A stretch of 64,000 bases of DNA from Phycomyces blakesleeanus NRRL 1555(-) (lineage: Eukaryota > Mucoromycota > Mucoromycetes > Mucorales > Phycomycetaceae). Where the stretch lies: contig NW_017265139.1 of assembly GCF_001638985.1 (NCBI RefSeq), positions 1,612,001 through 1,676,000 on the forward strand. The letters run 5' to 3'. The notes beneath the pieces are model-generated. The model had not been told where the DNA came from. It searched no databases and saw only the letters and a list, made by a program, of their open reading frames with translations. This document shows, piece by piece, positions 36,353 through 49,608 of this stretch; the stretch's first letter is position 1, and each line of letters begins with the position of its first letter. A program made the translations under genes and the position numbers.

Positions 36353-38581
36353 GATGGAATGAGTTGAAAATAAATAAAGTAAAATAGAGAAAAGAAATTG
36401 ATGAAATAGACAGATATATTTATACTATTATTTATATTATTATTTATATATGAATATATTTATAGATATACTTTATGTTTATATATATATATATATCTTT
36501 ACATATACAATTCATAAAATAATTGACATATTAAGCAATTATATAAGCAATTCCTAGAGGTAGATGCGCATCTACTGACAGAAACAGACCATAAAAAGTA
36601 CATACAAATAGTAAAAAGAAAGTCAAAGAAACTGATAACCAAACCAAGCCAACCAACCAAAAGCTTAGTACACAAATCCAAATTCTTGTTTATCTTATCT
36701 CTAAACTCCCGCTTTAGCTAAGAGATCTTTAAATTCCTTTCTTCTCTTTTGTCCGACACATTTTTATATATCAAAGAAAAGAACCAAGATTCAAGTAGTT
36801 TGTTTCAATTTAACTATAGTAGCTTTCTAAAGATTTTGTTCCACCAAATATTTATTTCCGTTTACACTTGAAAGAATTATAAAGGCCAAAAGAAAAATGA
36901 TCTATTGGCTAATTGATTGATTGGTCAATTGATAGATAAATATCATACAGAAAGACTGCAGAATTGAAATCTGCTTCTCTTACATATTGCTTTATCGTTT
37001 GGTTTAAAAAAGAATGACACATACATATATAAGCTTTTTTTGTGATTTTATGTATTTATTTAAAGATCCGATCACCCGGCTACAGTGTAACATAGTACAT
37101 CAGAATACACAACATATATAAAACCAAAAACCAAAAAGAAAAGGGTGCGAGCGTCAGAATCAGAGTCAAATTGAGTCACCTTGAAAGATATATATCTACT
37201 GGCCTTTTATTAGTTTAGCAATAAAAATAAAATAAATAAAGGGGGTGGATCTGTATTACAGTATTTTGAGTTTATATTCAGACAAATTAAGAAATTTCTT
37301 TAGGCGAATAAGAGAAAATTGTACAATAAATCGATTTTTAACTAAAACTTGGCAATTATTGATAGTAACTTACTTACCAGACTTAGATATAATGTATAGT
37401 AAAACAAAATTACAAGTACAGAAACAGAAGGGAGATAAAACTATACACAGGTCAAGGTGATTCCGTCAAGGCAGAGGCAGTGTAAACCAGTCTAATGTGT
37501 ACCAACAAAGATTGCACAGTCTGTCAAAAAGAAACTTGTTTTCCAGATTTCTAGGTCCCATTTCTACATCGATTTTTTTTTAACTATGGCTATTTATTCG
37601 ATCTAAGTTTTCCGTGGCCACTTTTTCTATGGTTACTTGATCATAATAATACCCATCGTTACTGGAAGACTTGCAAATATATTCGAGACTTTCTTCAGTA
37701 ATAGGATAAAAGAAAAATATTCTAAAGGTTGTTGTAACACTAGAAATAATGGAAATCACGAGATAGTAATAATAATAATAAGGGATAGGTTGTTTGCCTG
37801 CAGTTCAACAACAAAGTCACCATATACGAAAGAGACCAATTACTCAATAACTCAATAACTCACAACTACTTCAAAATGTAAGCTGTAGAAATATTAAGGT
37901 TTTTATCTTGAAGAAAATCAAATCAAGTACATTAATGCCCAGTAGGTAAAGTTATGGACTGAATATTATAAAAATAACATCGGGTACAAAAGTCAACTTC
38001 TAGCCAGTGGTACAAACAGTTGGTGAATATTTAAATTGATAACAGTATAAAAAGCATAGAAGAATAATCACTAAACCACACCGAGAATATTATTGCTACT
38101 TTATTTGAACCAAAAGCTTTCAATTTTCATATGGATCATTTTGGTTTTTGCTCTGGTATCAAACCTTTTACTTTACTTTATAAGAACAGAATATTTAAAT
38201 AAACTTGGACAAACGGGCTATTCATTCTTTTGCATAGCATGGTTACTCTTTCTTAATGCATTCCCGCTTGAGGGGTTGCCGGTCTACCTCTTATCTTTTA
38301 ATAAATTATTTAAAATGGAGTTACCTTTATCCAACCTTGGAAATTTAACAAACTTACCAAGGTTATTCTAGTTTTCAGTAGTCTCATCATTCATCATTCA
38401 CCGCTCATAATTATCTCGAGCACTTTTTGAATTATCAGTCAACACACACAGATCTCAACAAAAGAAATATTAATAACAATAACAATAATAGTAGTAATAA
38501 TGAAATTTAACGGTGACCAATATGATTGCCAACACGAACCTATTGAGACATCAGTAAATCAAATCAAATCAAATCAGGAAG
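36353..38581. other. AT-rich intergenic region without supported genes
   Basis: About 2.2 kb. It contains TA repeats near 36480-36495 and an AATCA repeat (38558-38577) just beyond the decarboxylase stop. Open frames at 37245-37460 and 38093-38371 are AT-driven and resemble no family. Confidence 0.55.
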
Positions 38582-41500
38582 TTAAACTGTCAAACCTACC
38601 AAGGTCTCTAAAGCCTTTGCTGAATTCTCAAGTAAATCATCATCAAACACAATTCTGTCCTTTTCCCACAGAACCACAATCGTGCTTCCACCAAATGCAA
38701 AGTAACCCAGAGGATCAGTTCGGCTCAGCTTGTCTCCAACCTTGGCTGTCAGTACGATCGATCCAACCATCATGGCACCAATGCACACAATCGCCACATT
38801 TCCAAATTCTTCCGATTCCATGTGGACCACACATCGTACATTTTCACCATACACATCCAATCTAACAAGAACCAATAACGACAAGATAGACACATAAATT
38901 AGATGGTATCTTTGCTTAGCTTCAACACAGATAATTTAGGATTCTATCAACTCACGTAGTTCTAATGGCCATTGGATTAACAGTATAGTACTGTCCCTCA
39001 ATATAAGTAATATCTGTAATCACACCATCCACAGGAGAATGATATCTTTTTTTTTGTGCATAGACACACATATAAAATAATAGTAATAAGAACGATAATA
39101 ATTAGTAATCAGTAAATTAGCAATCATTAAATGTCTATATACTTATATATTTATTTACCTGTGATAATCTTGAGGTGCCAATCGGAAGATCGCCAGTGCG
39201 CCTCCATCGTACACCTTGGCCCTCTTACCATCGTTGAACAACTTGGCAACACCAAACTCAATTCCTTTGATCCAAAGGCGAGTGGCATCGTTGATGGTAG
39301 CAAAAGCCATCATTCGACAATCCGCTGCACTAACTACTACAGAGCTGTCGTCAGGAGAGTCGCATGGACGTGCTCCAGGCTTGAGCTCACGATAAAAGAA
39401 CTGGTTGAATGTCTTGAAAGAAGACAGACTCTCCTTTGTTTCACCAAGATCCAATTGGTGGAACTTTACAAAAGATTCGATCTCACTAGCAGATTGAGGA
39501 GCATCGTATCTCTCTCCTTGCTTAATGGACATTGTGTGCATGATACGTTGAGCTGTTTACATGTTTTGTTAAGGTTAATGTTTATTTGGCTTGGATTTAT
39601 ACATTATACATCTTATTGACTAACCTGTCTTTGATTGAACGCTGGTCTTCATTCCCTTGTACATCAAACGCATTCCAACTCTCACGTATACACTCATACG
39701 TTCTTCAACTAGCTGACCACTAGCTCTGTCTTGGACAATAATATTTGCGTTGCTCTAATACAACCATCAAAAAGAGTATTCAAAATCCAAGTCCAAATAC
39801 ATATATATATATAAGTGTGTGTGTGTGTGTACTTACTGCTCCTGGGGAATATGTGCCATAGCCTACTTTGGTAGCAAGTTTTACAAACCACTTACGCTGG
39901 GCATATGCTTCTGTCACAAAATCACCCATCAAGAATCTATCAACCGACGTCCAATCATTGGCGGAACAAGTGGCTACGTGTGTGAGAATATCCATCTGGT
40001 CATGGTGAGACATGTTTGGTCGATGACAGATCGGACACTTTGAAATATGAATGACCCTTTCATCAACCACGCTAGTGTCTTGCTCTTCTTCTTCTGCCCT
40101 GAGATCATCGTTCAACAGACTAGACTCGGAAGCAGCCACGTACTGAACACCGGTGGCCTCATGAAGGACATCTGTTTCAGGTGTGGTGTGAACATGATGA
40201 TCAGGGTACTCATACCCATCCTCCAGACCATGCCCAATTGAGTCTGACAGGTTGCCGTCGTTGGATCCTGATGATGCTTTGTCGGTCAACAGCACGAACT
40301 CTTCAAGACTTTCCACAAGCTCATCGACGGTTAGGTCCTCTTCAAGATCTTTTGAGTGCTGCTCCCAGAATGCATCCAGCGTAGACTCAGACAGGGTTGA
40401 CCCAAGACTCTCTAGCATTGTAGTGACTTCCATTCTACTCAAGGTGGTGTTTCCGTCAGCATCGTAGGTCTTGGCCAGGGTTGTCCAGAACGTCTTGCGA
40501 ATAGCCTCATACGTCAAAAACTTGACGCGGATTGTGAGAGAGGGGCTTAGGTGACTCCACTTATCTGAGTTGTCTGCTAGTTTCAAATTGACAGTATGCT
40601 GTTGCATGTCAGTATCCATTATTTTTTCAGGGTTGGTCTGGATGACATCTGAAGAGCAGAGCTTGATGATCTCTGAGATAGGAATCTCTTGAGTGGCCAC
40701 CAGGTCGTTGGTAGTGAATTTGTCTTCATCATAGATACTGAATTTCAGACGAAAGGTGCTCTCGTTGTCTCGCACGTGAAAAAAGAGCTTCTCGTTCCAC
40801 ACAGGGTTTAGGTCGTGCTGGACCACTTGGGTACGGAAGGTGGAGGTTCCGTATGAAGTGATCACAAAAGGATCCATATCGAACCGAGTGTGTGCCTCTG
40901 TATTGTAGCAAAGTTTGTATTGGTTATTAGTATCACTTTTGTCGATACTTGGGTTGGATTCTCTCTCACATTCACTCCCTCGCATATGAATATGTAAGTG
41001 TAAGTGAGGAGGGAGAACTATGTCTTGTACTTACTGTTGCTAATGGGTGGAAGATCATTGGCGTGCATGATTTCCATAAACACAACACCTATTGTTGATT
41101 TGTCAAAATCTGCCACCTTATTTCTTGTAGCTTTCTGGAGTCGTTCCTTGATTGATTTGACAATCGGCTTTTCTTTGTAGCTAATGGCAAGTGATTCGAG
41201 TTCGTCTTTCACGGACTTCTTTGGTGCCTCAGGCGACTCGGCTTTGGGCTGGTTCGGAGAAAGCGGGTTCAGGGCCAAGAAGAGTTCCCATGTTTCTTGG
41301 AGGACAAGAGGATCAAGTGGTTCAGATGCTGGCTGGTCCAAGACAACCAATCCAATCTTTAGGCCAATCCAGGCCTCGGTTCCTTGACGTTCTTGGATAT
41401 CCAAAAGCCCTTTGTGGAGACGCACCGAGAATCGGTGGTGACGAAGCGGTGTTGAGTGCAAAGGGTACCAGCGTATCTTTAACAAAAGTGTGAATCAGTC

Positions 41501-42451
41501 GGAGACAATAAAGAACGGTAAGATTCTTGATCGTTGTAGAATGAGACTAAGTTATCTGTATATCTACTTTAGACACGCCTATCGATTTCTTTTACTTTTT
41601 ATTTATCTATCTATTTATTTATATATATATATATAATTTACCTCGTTGTTGGAGTCTTCAAAGTCAAGAACATCTTTGGGTTCAAACAAGTGGTCGACAG
41701 GAAGTTGCACTTGGCCGAGATAAGTTGATCGGAAGCGAACCTTGTCGCACACAGTCACGACTAGTCCATTGGACCAAAGAAGATGTTGTTGCTTCTGTCC
41801 AAATGATTTGTCTACCAAGGGCAGGTCAAAGGTGCACGACCAATCTGGTTCTGCGGATTTTTGAACTACATGAGTCTGGTGCCTTTGACCCGCACAGCTT
41901 ACGATGGCATAAGGGCTGGCAAGAATAGTGTCCTACCAATGATGTCAGTGTGAATTGCCTATTCGCTCAAATAGGGTGCACAGACAACTAGGTAGACAGG
42001 TGGTGGACATGTATATTTATACACACATTTCTATTCTCCTTTGTTTTATTTTTTGCTTTTAACAATACAGCTATTAAATGCTACGCTTTCCTTTTTTGGA
42101 TCGGTTGCCGAAGAAGCGAAAAAGATTGAAATGAAAAAGAAAAAAATAAAATAAAATAAAATAAAATAAAATAAACAGAAATAAGAAAGGCAGAGAAAGA
42201 TACTTTACATCGCCATAAGGATTGATATTAACGGCTTTAGAGACCATTACACGTAATACGAGTCTGTTGGGATCTATGAGATTGTCAGAGTTCTCGGTCT
42301 CAATGTCATTATCGGAATCCCGAGAATGAAGTGAAGGAATGGCCATTGCAGCAGCAGCATGTGCAGCACGCCATGACCGAGAAGCTTGAATACGTTGAAG
42401 AAGCTTCTCTTTGCGAGTGTTTGGATGTTCAGAAGGTGTAGGAAGTTCCAT
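38582..42451 (-). CDS. PSD2: C2/EF-hand phosphatidylserine decarboxylase (Psd2-type proenzyme)
   Basis: Eight exons, 5' to 3': 42209-42451, 41642-41932, 41035-41476, 39837-40897, 39625-39754, 39159-39552, 38956-39045, 38582-38861; 976 residues. Two C2 domains come first (VNINPYGD...[19 protein letters not shown]...[12 protein letters not shown]), then an EF-hand ([12 protein letters not shown]), a [14 protein letters not shown] zinc-binding module and the catalytic domain. Catalytic elements are [15 protein letters not shown] and the self-cleavage motif [12 protein letters not shown]; cleavage between Gly and Ser creates the pyruvoyl cofactor. The enzyme makes phosphatidylethanolamine from phosphatidylserine at Golgi/endosomal membranes, with C2 domains assisting substrate delivery. 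The PRA1 gene lies 299 bp upstream on the same strand. Confidence 0.95.
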
Positions 42452-42750
42452 GATATAAGAAATGAAGAAACGAAAATGAAAGAAGGAGAAAAGAGAAAGA
42501 GAGGTATAATGTGTGTTGTGTAGAATAGAGAATATGTAGTAATCCTCTCTTAACTCTCGTATTCTTATACTATGCCGCTTATTGTATCTCCCTTATTTGT
42601 TGAAGGTATTATAGATAGTATTATATGCGTGTGTATTTATATTTATATTTATATTTATAAATTTTGTATATTTTGTATATATGTTATATATATATATATA
42701 TTATTATTATTATTATTTTCTGTACAACCTGCCATTACGCTCTCTTTTTT

Positions 42751-42879
42751 TTAGACCTGTCCATCAGCAAAATCACCTTCAATTCCAGGCTCAAGTATAG
42801 CAGCATGGCCCAAAACAATCATTGCAGCGGCACCTAAATAGAAACACAAGAGATAAGTACACAAGAGATATCCAAAGAT

Positions 42880-42916
<37 letters not shown>

Positions 42917-43627
42917 AGGCACAGATAGACAGAGAAAGAAAGAAAAACAACTTACCAATAATCCAAAAGATAGCGCCTGTTGCGCCAGAGAAGAGTAATA
43001 AAAGAAAGGAGGCTCCTGCATAGAATGCATACAGGCTAGAAGCTGAAATTGTATTGCCAGCAATTGTCACAGGTCCATTCATACGAGAAATCAAATAGAA
43101 ACCACCAAAGATGAATCCAATAGTGAACAGCAGAAGCCAGTTGGTAATACTACAGAACACCCTTAAGTACATTGCATTCCTCTTCTTCTTTTGCATTGCC
43201 TTTTTCTGCAACTTACATGGCATAGATAGCCAGACCCAAGATTATCACAAAGTAGTTTGCTGAAAAGTATTGCAAGTTGTAGCTATTCACATTCAATAAC
43301 ACCAAGAACCAAATAAGAGTTAATTAAATTTTTCTTCTGCTATCTATTCATAAAGAATAATAGCCAAAAAAAAACAACTACACGTCAACACATATACATG
43401 TTCGTATTTGTGTATCTTTCTTACTTCCAACGCTGACTAATGGTTTGAAATGAAGAGGTAAACGAAATTCTGTTCTTGTCAAAAAAGTCACCCAACGGAC
43501 GCAAGTTGGCAAGTCTTCCTTCGCGCAACTTGGTAAGAAAAGAGAATCGGGGATCACTTCCGATAGCTGTAGCAGCAGCCCCAAGTTGACTTTGTGCGGT
43601 CTCGGATAAAAAAGGTTGAGATGACAT
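42751..43627 (-). CDS. PRA1 family prenylated Rab acceptor (Yip3-like)
   Basis: Four exons, 5' to 3': 43425-43627, 43217-43282, 42956-43149, 42751-42833; 181 residues. The family hallmark is the cytosolic LANLRPLGDFFDKNRISFTS preceding two hydrophobic hairpins (NYFVIILGLAIYAI then NWLLLFTIGFIFGGFYLI; LYAFYAGASFLLLLFSG then IFWIIGAAAMIVLGHAAI). PRA1 proteins sit in ER/Golgi membranes and help load prenylated Rab GTPases. The last intron holds a tandem GGCACA repeat (about 42885-42925). Confidence 0.88.
42885..42925. repeat. (GGCACA)n hexanucleotide repeat in a PRA1 intron
   Basis: About six to seven tandem copies of CAGGCA with one CAGGCG variant lie inside the last intron. Confidence 0.85.
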
Positions 43628-46600
43628 TAGATGATGGGAAGTAGAAGAAAGAAAAGGGAAGAAATGAAATGAAATGAAACAAGGATTGTTTTATGTCGGC
43701 TCTATAAAAATAACAACAATAATTTATATATGTTATATAATAAAAAAGGGCAGAAAATGAATATTTTATTATAATAATAATATTTTGAAACAATTTCAAA
43801 ATGGGATCTTATATAGAAAGAAATGATATAGAAAAAACAAAAGAAAAAAAAAGGGAGAGGAACAGGAACTGGTGTTGAATTTGACAGACACACAGGCACA
43901 GAACAAATACAGTATTGGTATTATTTTTTGCCAAGCATTTCCAAGGTAATTGATATTGGCCAATCTTAGGACACGTAAAGAAGTGTGATTGATAAACTCA
44001 GTGCTATATTTTTATTGCCAAGACATCACTCTTCTTTATTCTTATTTTTATTCTTATTATTAAAATAATACTAGTAATACTATGCTACACACTCTCTGTC
44101 ATTCATTTACCTCCAGACCGACGCAATTATGCTGAGCCTGCACCATTGACAGCAAGATACATATCTTTTTATATAATTAAACAAGATAAAAATAGTTCAA
44201 AAATAATCTAGGTCGGTCAAGTATCCTTTGTCTTATTCTGTGACAGTCACTTGAATGATTATTAAACAACCAATATAATTAGATATCTAGCTTAATGAAA
44301 TAAAACCAAATAGCTAAGGTTGATCAAACACCTTTCCCTATTTTGAACTTTGGTAGATAACACATATTTGCCGCCGTACGCAAATTTACTCTACCTGTCT
44401 TATGTCTTCTCTTTTTAACATCAAATCCGTCTCTACAATTATATGTGCCACTGTCTGTTTTCAGTGTAAAATCAATCTTCGCATAACTCACTCTATAATA
44501 TGTATCTTTCTCTGATAGTACGGTCTAATTTATTTATTCATTTTATTTTTTTTAAAAAAAAAAGATAAATACATCACCTTAAACATTACTCCCCTTCCTC
44601 AATGGCGAATCAAAATGTCATCTTTTAATTCAAATTCTCATTGACAAATTTCACTCGTCTTTGCTTGTGCTTTTTCATAGAATTCGGCTTATTGGCTACA
44701 GTAATTTCTGTACAAATCTTTACACAATTAAAACAACTGATTGCCATGTTTCTGCAGACGATGATCATCTAGATTTAACGACACTCGGGCACTTTGTAAA
44801 GAGATTTAAAATTACTCTATATCCATCTCTTTCTTACATGACACGTAAAAGAAAGTCCTTAGTCCTCTTATCAATCTGGTCCGGAGTCTTCTAATAATTT
44901 CAAATGAATACATCTCTATCTCTTCAAAACAGTCAATGATATTAGTGTTATTATGGCACTAGTCAGATAAATACCAGTAGCAGCTGTAAGTACAGTAAGC
45001 TATTCTTTTACTAGATCTAATTTTCTTTTTCTGTGTGTCAGCTTGGCAATATTATTCCATTCTATTATACTATGTTCTCTCATTTACCTTATTTTGTCAT
45101 TGTGTTTATATCTGTACTAAGATCGAGAATACAATTCTGAAAGTAACATAGTTTAATGAGGACAACTAGGCTGGGATAGAAGAACGAGGGGGTTGAGACA
45201 GTCCCTTTTATATGTATATTAAAGACAAGTATTTAATATCATCAAATTTCATGTTTTTTTTCTTCTTCTTCATTAGCTTCAAGAAAACAATCTCCTAAAG
45301 AAAGGGTTAAGCTGTACTGTACTGTACTGCTCTTTCTTTCTAGACTTATATATCTTTTGGATCATAATTGTGCATACACACAACAAAAGTTGTGATTTTC
45401 AGCAATATTCTTTGTTTCTTGAGTCGTTTGGCGTAATAAAGTGCATAAAAAAAACCAAGAAAAAAAATCCAAGTTTTAGTATTTATTAAAACACCGCTAA
45501 TAAGTTTTTGATCTTGTCTTTCATACTTGCATGAATTTTATTTTTATTTTTACGATCATTTGTTTACACCTTTAAGAAATAGCTGTCTCTATACATGATT
45601 ATCGCAAGTATTATTAGATCAATAATATATAGTCTCAGTCACGCTCAAAAAGTCACTCCAAAAAAAAAGGGATTATAAGAAAGGTGGAGGACCGTTTGCC
45701 TTCAGTACTATGCTTCTCTCTTTCTTTTTTTCTTGAGTTGTTTGGAGTGTGGTTTGCTAAACAAGACAGGAAATTGTCTTGAATACGACTGTAAATTGCT
45801 CCTTTGCTTGAGAGCATGCGATATTTTTTTTTTTTTGAAGAATGAGAAAATTCACGTTGACATTATCAAAATTAGGGTTTATGGTAGTTTAGCTGTCTAG
45901 CTGCTACATGTCTTTTAATATATATATATATATATATGGTAAACAGTAATAGGCTTAAATTGACACAATTATACAGAGTTATATTTGTACTTTATATCAT
46001 CTTCTTTTTTTTAAATAGTAATAATAACTATTAAGAATGTCTATTGAGGCTAATGGTCTTGGCAATTAAGAAAATTTGGTTATGTGGATTGTCAGATTTA
46101 TAGTTATCTTTCTACTTTACAAGTCAGGTAGAAAATATTAGTAGAAAATTTAAAATCTAATGGAATAAATATTCTGGTGCCAATTCTGACATTTAGTGTA
46201 TTAGCTATCAAACGTAAAAGTTTTGAATGTTTCTATAGGTTTTGAGCTTATCATTGAACAAACAATAAAAAAAACAAAGGGGGTGTATAATTGGGAAAAG
46301 ATTATAGGGGAGGGGGGGGCTGTATTACGCAAATTAATAACTTGAATTATACTGTTGTATGGTACTATTAATGATAATTTGAGATTTGCTTAGAGTTGAA
46401 CATACTTATTCCGGTTGATAAACAGCATGTATATGTATATATATTATATTGTATTGTATTGTATTGTATTTGCTTTAATATTGAATATTCAATTCTACGA
46501 TTGATATTTGAAAGATTTGCAATTAATTCTTTCTTTTTTGTATATTTTATTTCTACAGTTATGATCTCAATCGAAATTTCTATCTTGTTTTAAAGCACCA

Positions 46601-47572
46601 AACTGTTTTCTTGGAAAGACGACTATAAATTCCCATCTTATTAAATTTCGGGTTATACACCATAGAAAAACTGGTTGAGATAATGAAATGAAACGATATA
46701 AAAAAAAAAGAATAAATCAAGCCGAGAAATAACAAGTTTTAAAGTTGCAAAAAAAATTCGGTTTTCTTCTTAGAACCGAAACAAGGTAAGCCCATCTGTA
46801 TCATAACCTTACAAGGCTTTCTTTATCCACAAGCACATAATCAGCCAATGGAATCTTAATAGAGAAAATACTCAATTATATACTACTGATATTTCTTTTT
46901 GTAATTCAACTTTTTATATGTTTTAATAAAGAATAAGAGTGTCAAAGACTTGGATATTAATTGACAGTAGACACATTTTGTGAGACATACCTTGTGAAAA
47001 TCCAATGCTGATTATCGTACAAGGTACGTAGGGCTACGTAGAAACCATAGAAGTTCCATATCGATGAAACGCCTTGTACAGTACCGAAATAAAAAGAAGA
47101 AGAAGAAAATAGTCTTTATCGGTGATCTGTAAAGGTTGAATTCCCTCTATTTTTGTTTGTTTGTTTTGAAACTTGATCAATAAGAATAGAGTTAGTAGAT
47201 GAATTGGCAGCCGCTTGACAACGCCTTCCCTAGGTAACTCCCTTATAATATTATATACTTTGAATACCAAAAACAACATTGTTACGTAAACATATAAGAC
47301 TTACATCAGATATGTGACCTTTTGAAACATTATCTATTCACTCACAAGAGCTGAACTTGTAGATTATTATGGCTTATATCCAACAAGGAAATAATATATA
47401 CATATACATATAACAATAATATTAATATTAATATTAAAATTAAAAATTAAAATTAATTGGATGTTTAAGCTCAGTTTTATTGTGGCATGAAGATCCGCTT
47501 TGGTAAATTGTGAGATGATGAGCCAAAAAAAAAGCAAAACCAAAAATACACACTCACACGCGCATGTATATC

Positions 47573-47575
<3 letters not shown>

Positions 47576-47606
<31 letters not shown>
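47576..47606. repeat. (ACAG)n tetranucleotide repeat
   Basis: About seven tandem ACAG units inside the gene desert. Confidence 0.85.
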
Positions 47607-47608
<2 letters not shown>

Positions 47609-48873
47609 AATTTGGAATAAAATTGTAGGTGAGTTTTGCGTTGGTGTAAAGTATAGACAATCAATTGCCTTTTTTCTTTTTCTTTTTTTACAATTGAATA
47701 GAATTAACCGGTCTCTCGTTGATTAGTGATTAACAACAATTCTGTAGACAAAGAAGCGGTGGGTTAAATTGATAATAGTTAAGATACTTTAATACCAATT
47801 GAGTTTATTGCTTTGGTTTTCCTGATAAAAAAGAAAAGTCTTATTATTATTATTATTTCAAAATTCAAATTTGAGCAATTTCTACTATCTCCTTTTTGGA
47901 ATTGTATCTTCTTGTGTTATAAAAGAGTCTCGACCATTTGAGAATCATGGGAAAAGAGCGGGTTATAATAATGATAATTATTAATGTTATTTTGATCAAT
48001 TGGTATTTATCATATAGGTAGATTTCTTTAAAGAAAAGAAAATGGCCAATGTGTGGTATGATTAGTTATACAAGTATAATTATAATAATAATAATAATAA
48101 TAAAAAAAAATTCGGGATCATTGGTGATGCCGTACACAGACAATATAACGTGGCCGATATTATGGACTAAAGATAGTTAAAAGAGGGATGGAAGTATGAG
48201 GGATAGAAAGAGAGAGAGAGAGGGGGGAACGGGATCATGGCTTTGTTGTTGCATACCCATGTTAAAGTATGCCTCAATGATATGCGATATATCCCTGTTT
48301 TGTGGGATTTAATAGCAAGGTAAATGAAGTTGGAAGGTCTGTTTGAGTGTCACATAGAATGACGATAACAGTAATACCTAAAAGCCCATTGTTATTATTG
48401 TTGTTATTGTTATTGTTATGATTATTAAGATTATAATTATCGCAATTTTTACTATAATTTGTGATTATGCTTTTTTATTTTGGATTCTTATGAACAAAAA
48501 ATTAATAAAGAAAGACATTACTCTGCTGATATTGTTGTACCAAAAATAAGCATAAGAACAACTTCTTTGAACAAAAATAAAAATGAGGAGTCATATTAGA
48601 GCAAATGACGAGTGGACCGCCAACTCCTTCATTATCACTCCGCCTCATTTTAACTGCGCTGAAGATGATTAGAGATATATAATAAATATATATATATATA
48701 AATGTATTTTGGCTTGAGAAGATTGACTCACAAATACCATCGCCCTACTATGAATCTTGATTGGCTTCTTTATAGATTTTTTCTCTGAGAGAAATAGAAT
48801 TATGGTATATAATTTGGGGCAAATACCACAAGTATTAAGATGCCAGGAATGGGTCATTGAATGATGGTGGCAA

Positions 48874-48905
<32 letters not shown>

Positions 48906-49177
48906 GCATATATACACATTTATACATATAAAGTATTTTTATATAGTTCTTCACGTGTATGAAGAATCCTAATAAAGGGCTTTGTTTGGCAGTAACAAAG
49001 GGAATACAGATACGGGGGAAAGGAGGTGGGTAGGTTCTATAAAGAGCCTGATTTGGTGAAGAAAACAACATCCATCATATTTCAAAAAATGAACCCATTG
49101 GATTTTGCTTTTTTTTTTTGGTCACATTAAACAAAAGCCAAAATTTACACCGCCAAAGAAGCACCAATACCAATACC

Positions 49178-49215
49178 ATCATCATCACCACCACCACCAC
49201 CACCACCACCAGCGC
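49178..49215. repeat. CAT/CAC trinucleotide repeat
   Basis: A run of CAT followed by about eight CAC units lies upstream of the F-box/WD40 gene. The His-rich frame it creates is not judged coding. Confidence 0.8.
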
Positions 49216-49446
49216 TACCACCACCAGCCGCACCAGCACCCCCTATTGTTTCCAACTGATTTACAATATTATTATTTTTTAAAATATATAAATACACTGA
49301 GAGCGAAAGAAGTAAAGTCTGGATTGATCCTTTCTTTAAGTTCTCCTTCCGATAATAGTTCTTCAGCTGCTGCTCCATTTCTTATTTCGTTCCATCTCTT
49401 TCACTTTTCCACCTATTTTCCCAGAGGCAATAAAGATAGACTATAG

Positions 49447-49478
<32 letters not shown>

Positions 49479-49608
49479 GCTCTGAACAACAACAGCAACA
49501 AGAAACAAGAAACATCTTTTCCTCCAAGAAAACAAAAAAAAATCAACAGCACTTACACCTTACTACACTTTACTTACAACCACAACCAAACAACAATACA
49601 TATTAATA

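Larger units (their letters stand above)
43628..49608. other. 6-kb AT-rich gene desert
   Basis: No gene is supported on either strand. The region holds a T8-A10 tract (44546-44563), an ATTGT repeat (46446-46471), a G-rich patch (46279-46319), an ACAG repeat (47576-47606), several TAA and TA runs, and a CAC/CAT repeat near 49178-49215. It separates two divergently transcribed genes (PRA1 and the F-box/WD40 gene). Open frames inside are short and compositionally AT-biased. Confidence 0.6.

Noticed and set aside
37245..37460. 71-codon frame in the gap before the decarboxylase
   Set aside because: AT-driven composition and no similarity I could recognise.
38093..38371. 92-codon hydrophobic frame suggesting a small membrane protein
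   Set aside because: Hydrophobicity follows from T-rich codons; no charged pattern, presequence or conserved motif was seen.
44661..44894. 77-codon frame in the gene desert
   Set aside because: Isolated, short, and without splice partners or a family motif.
46279..46319. G-rich patch considered as a G-quadruplex
   Set aside because: Loops between the first three G runs are about 9-11 nt, too long for a confident call without a folding calculation.
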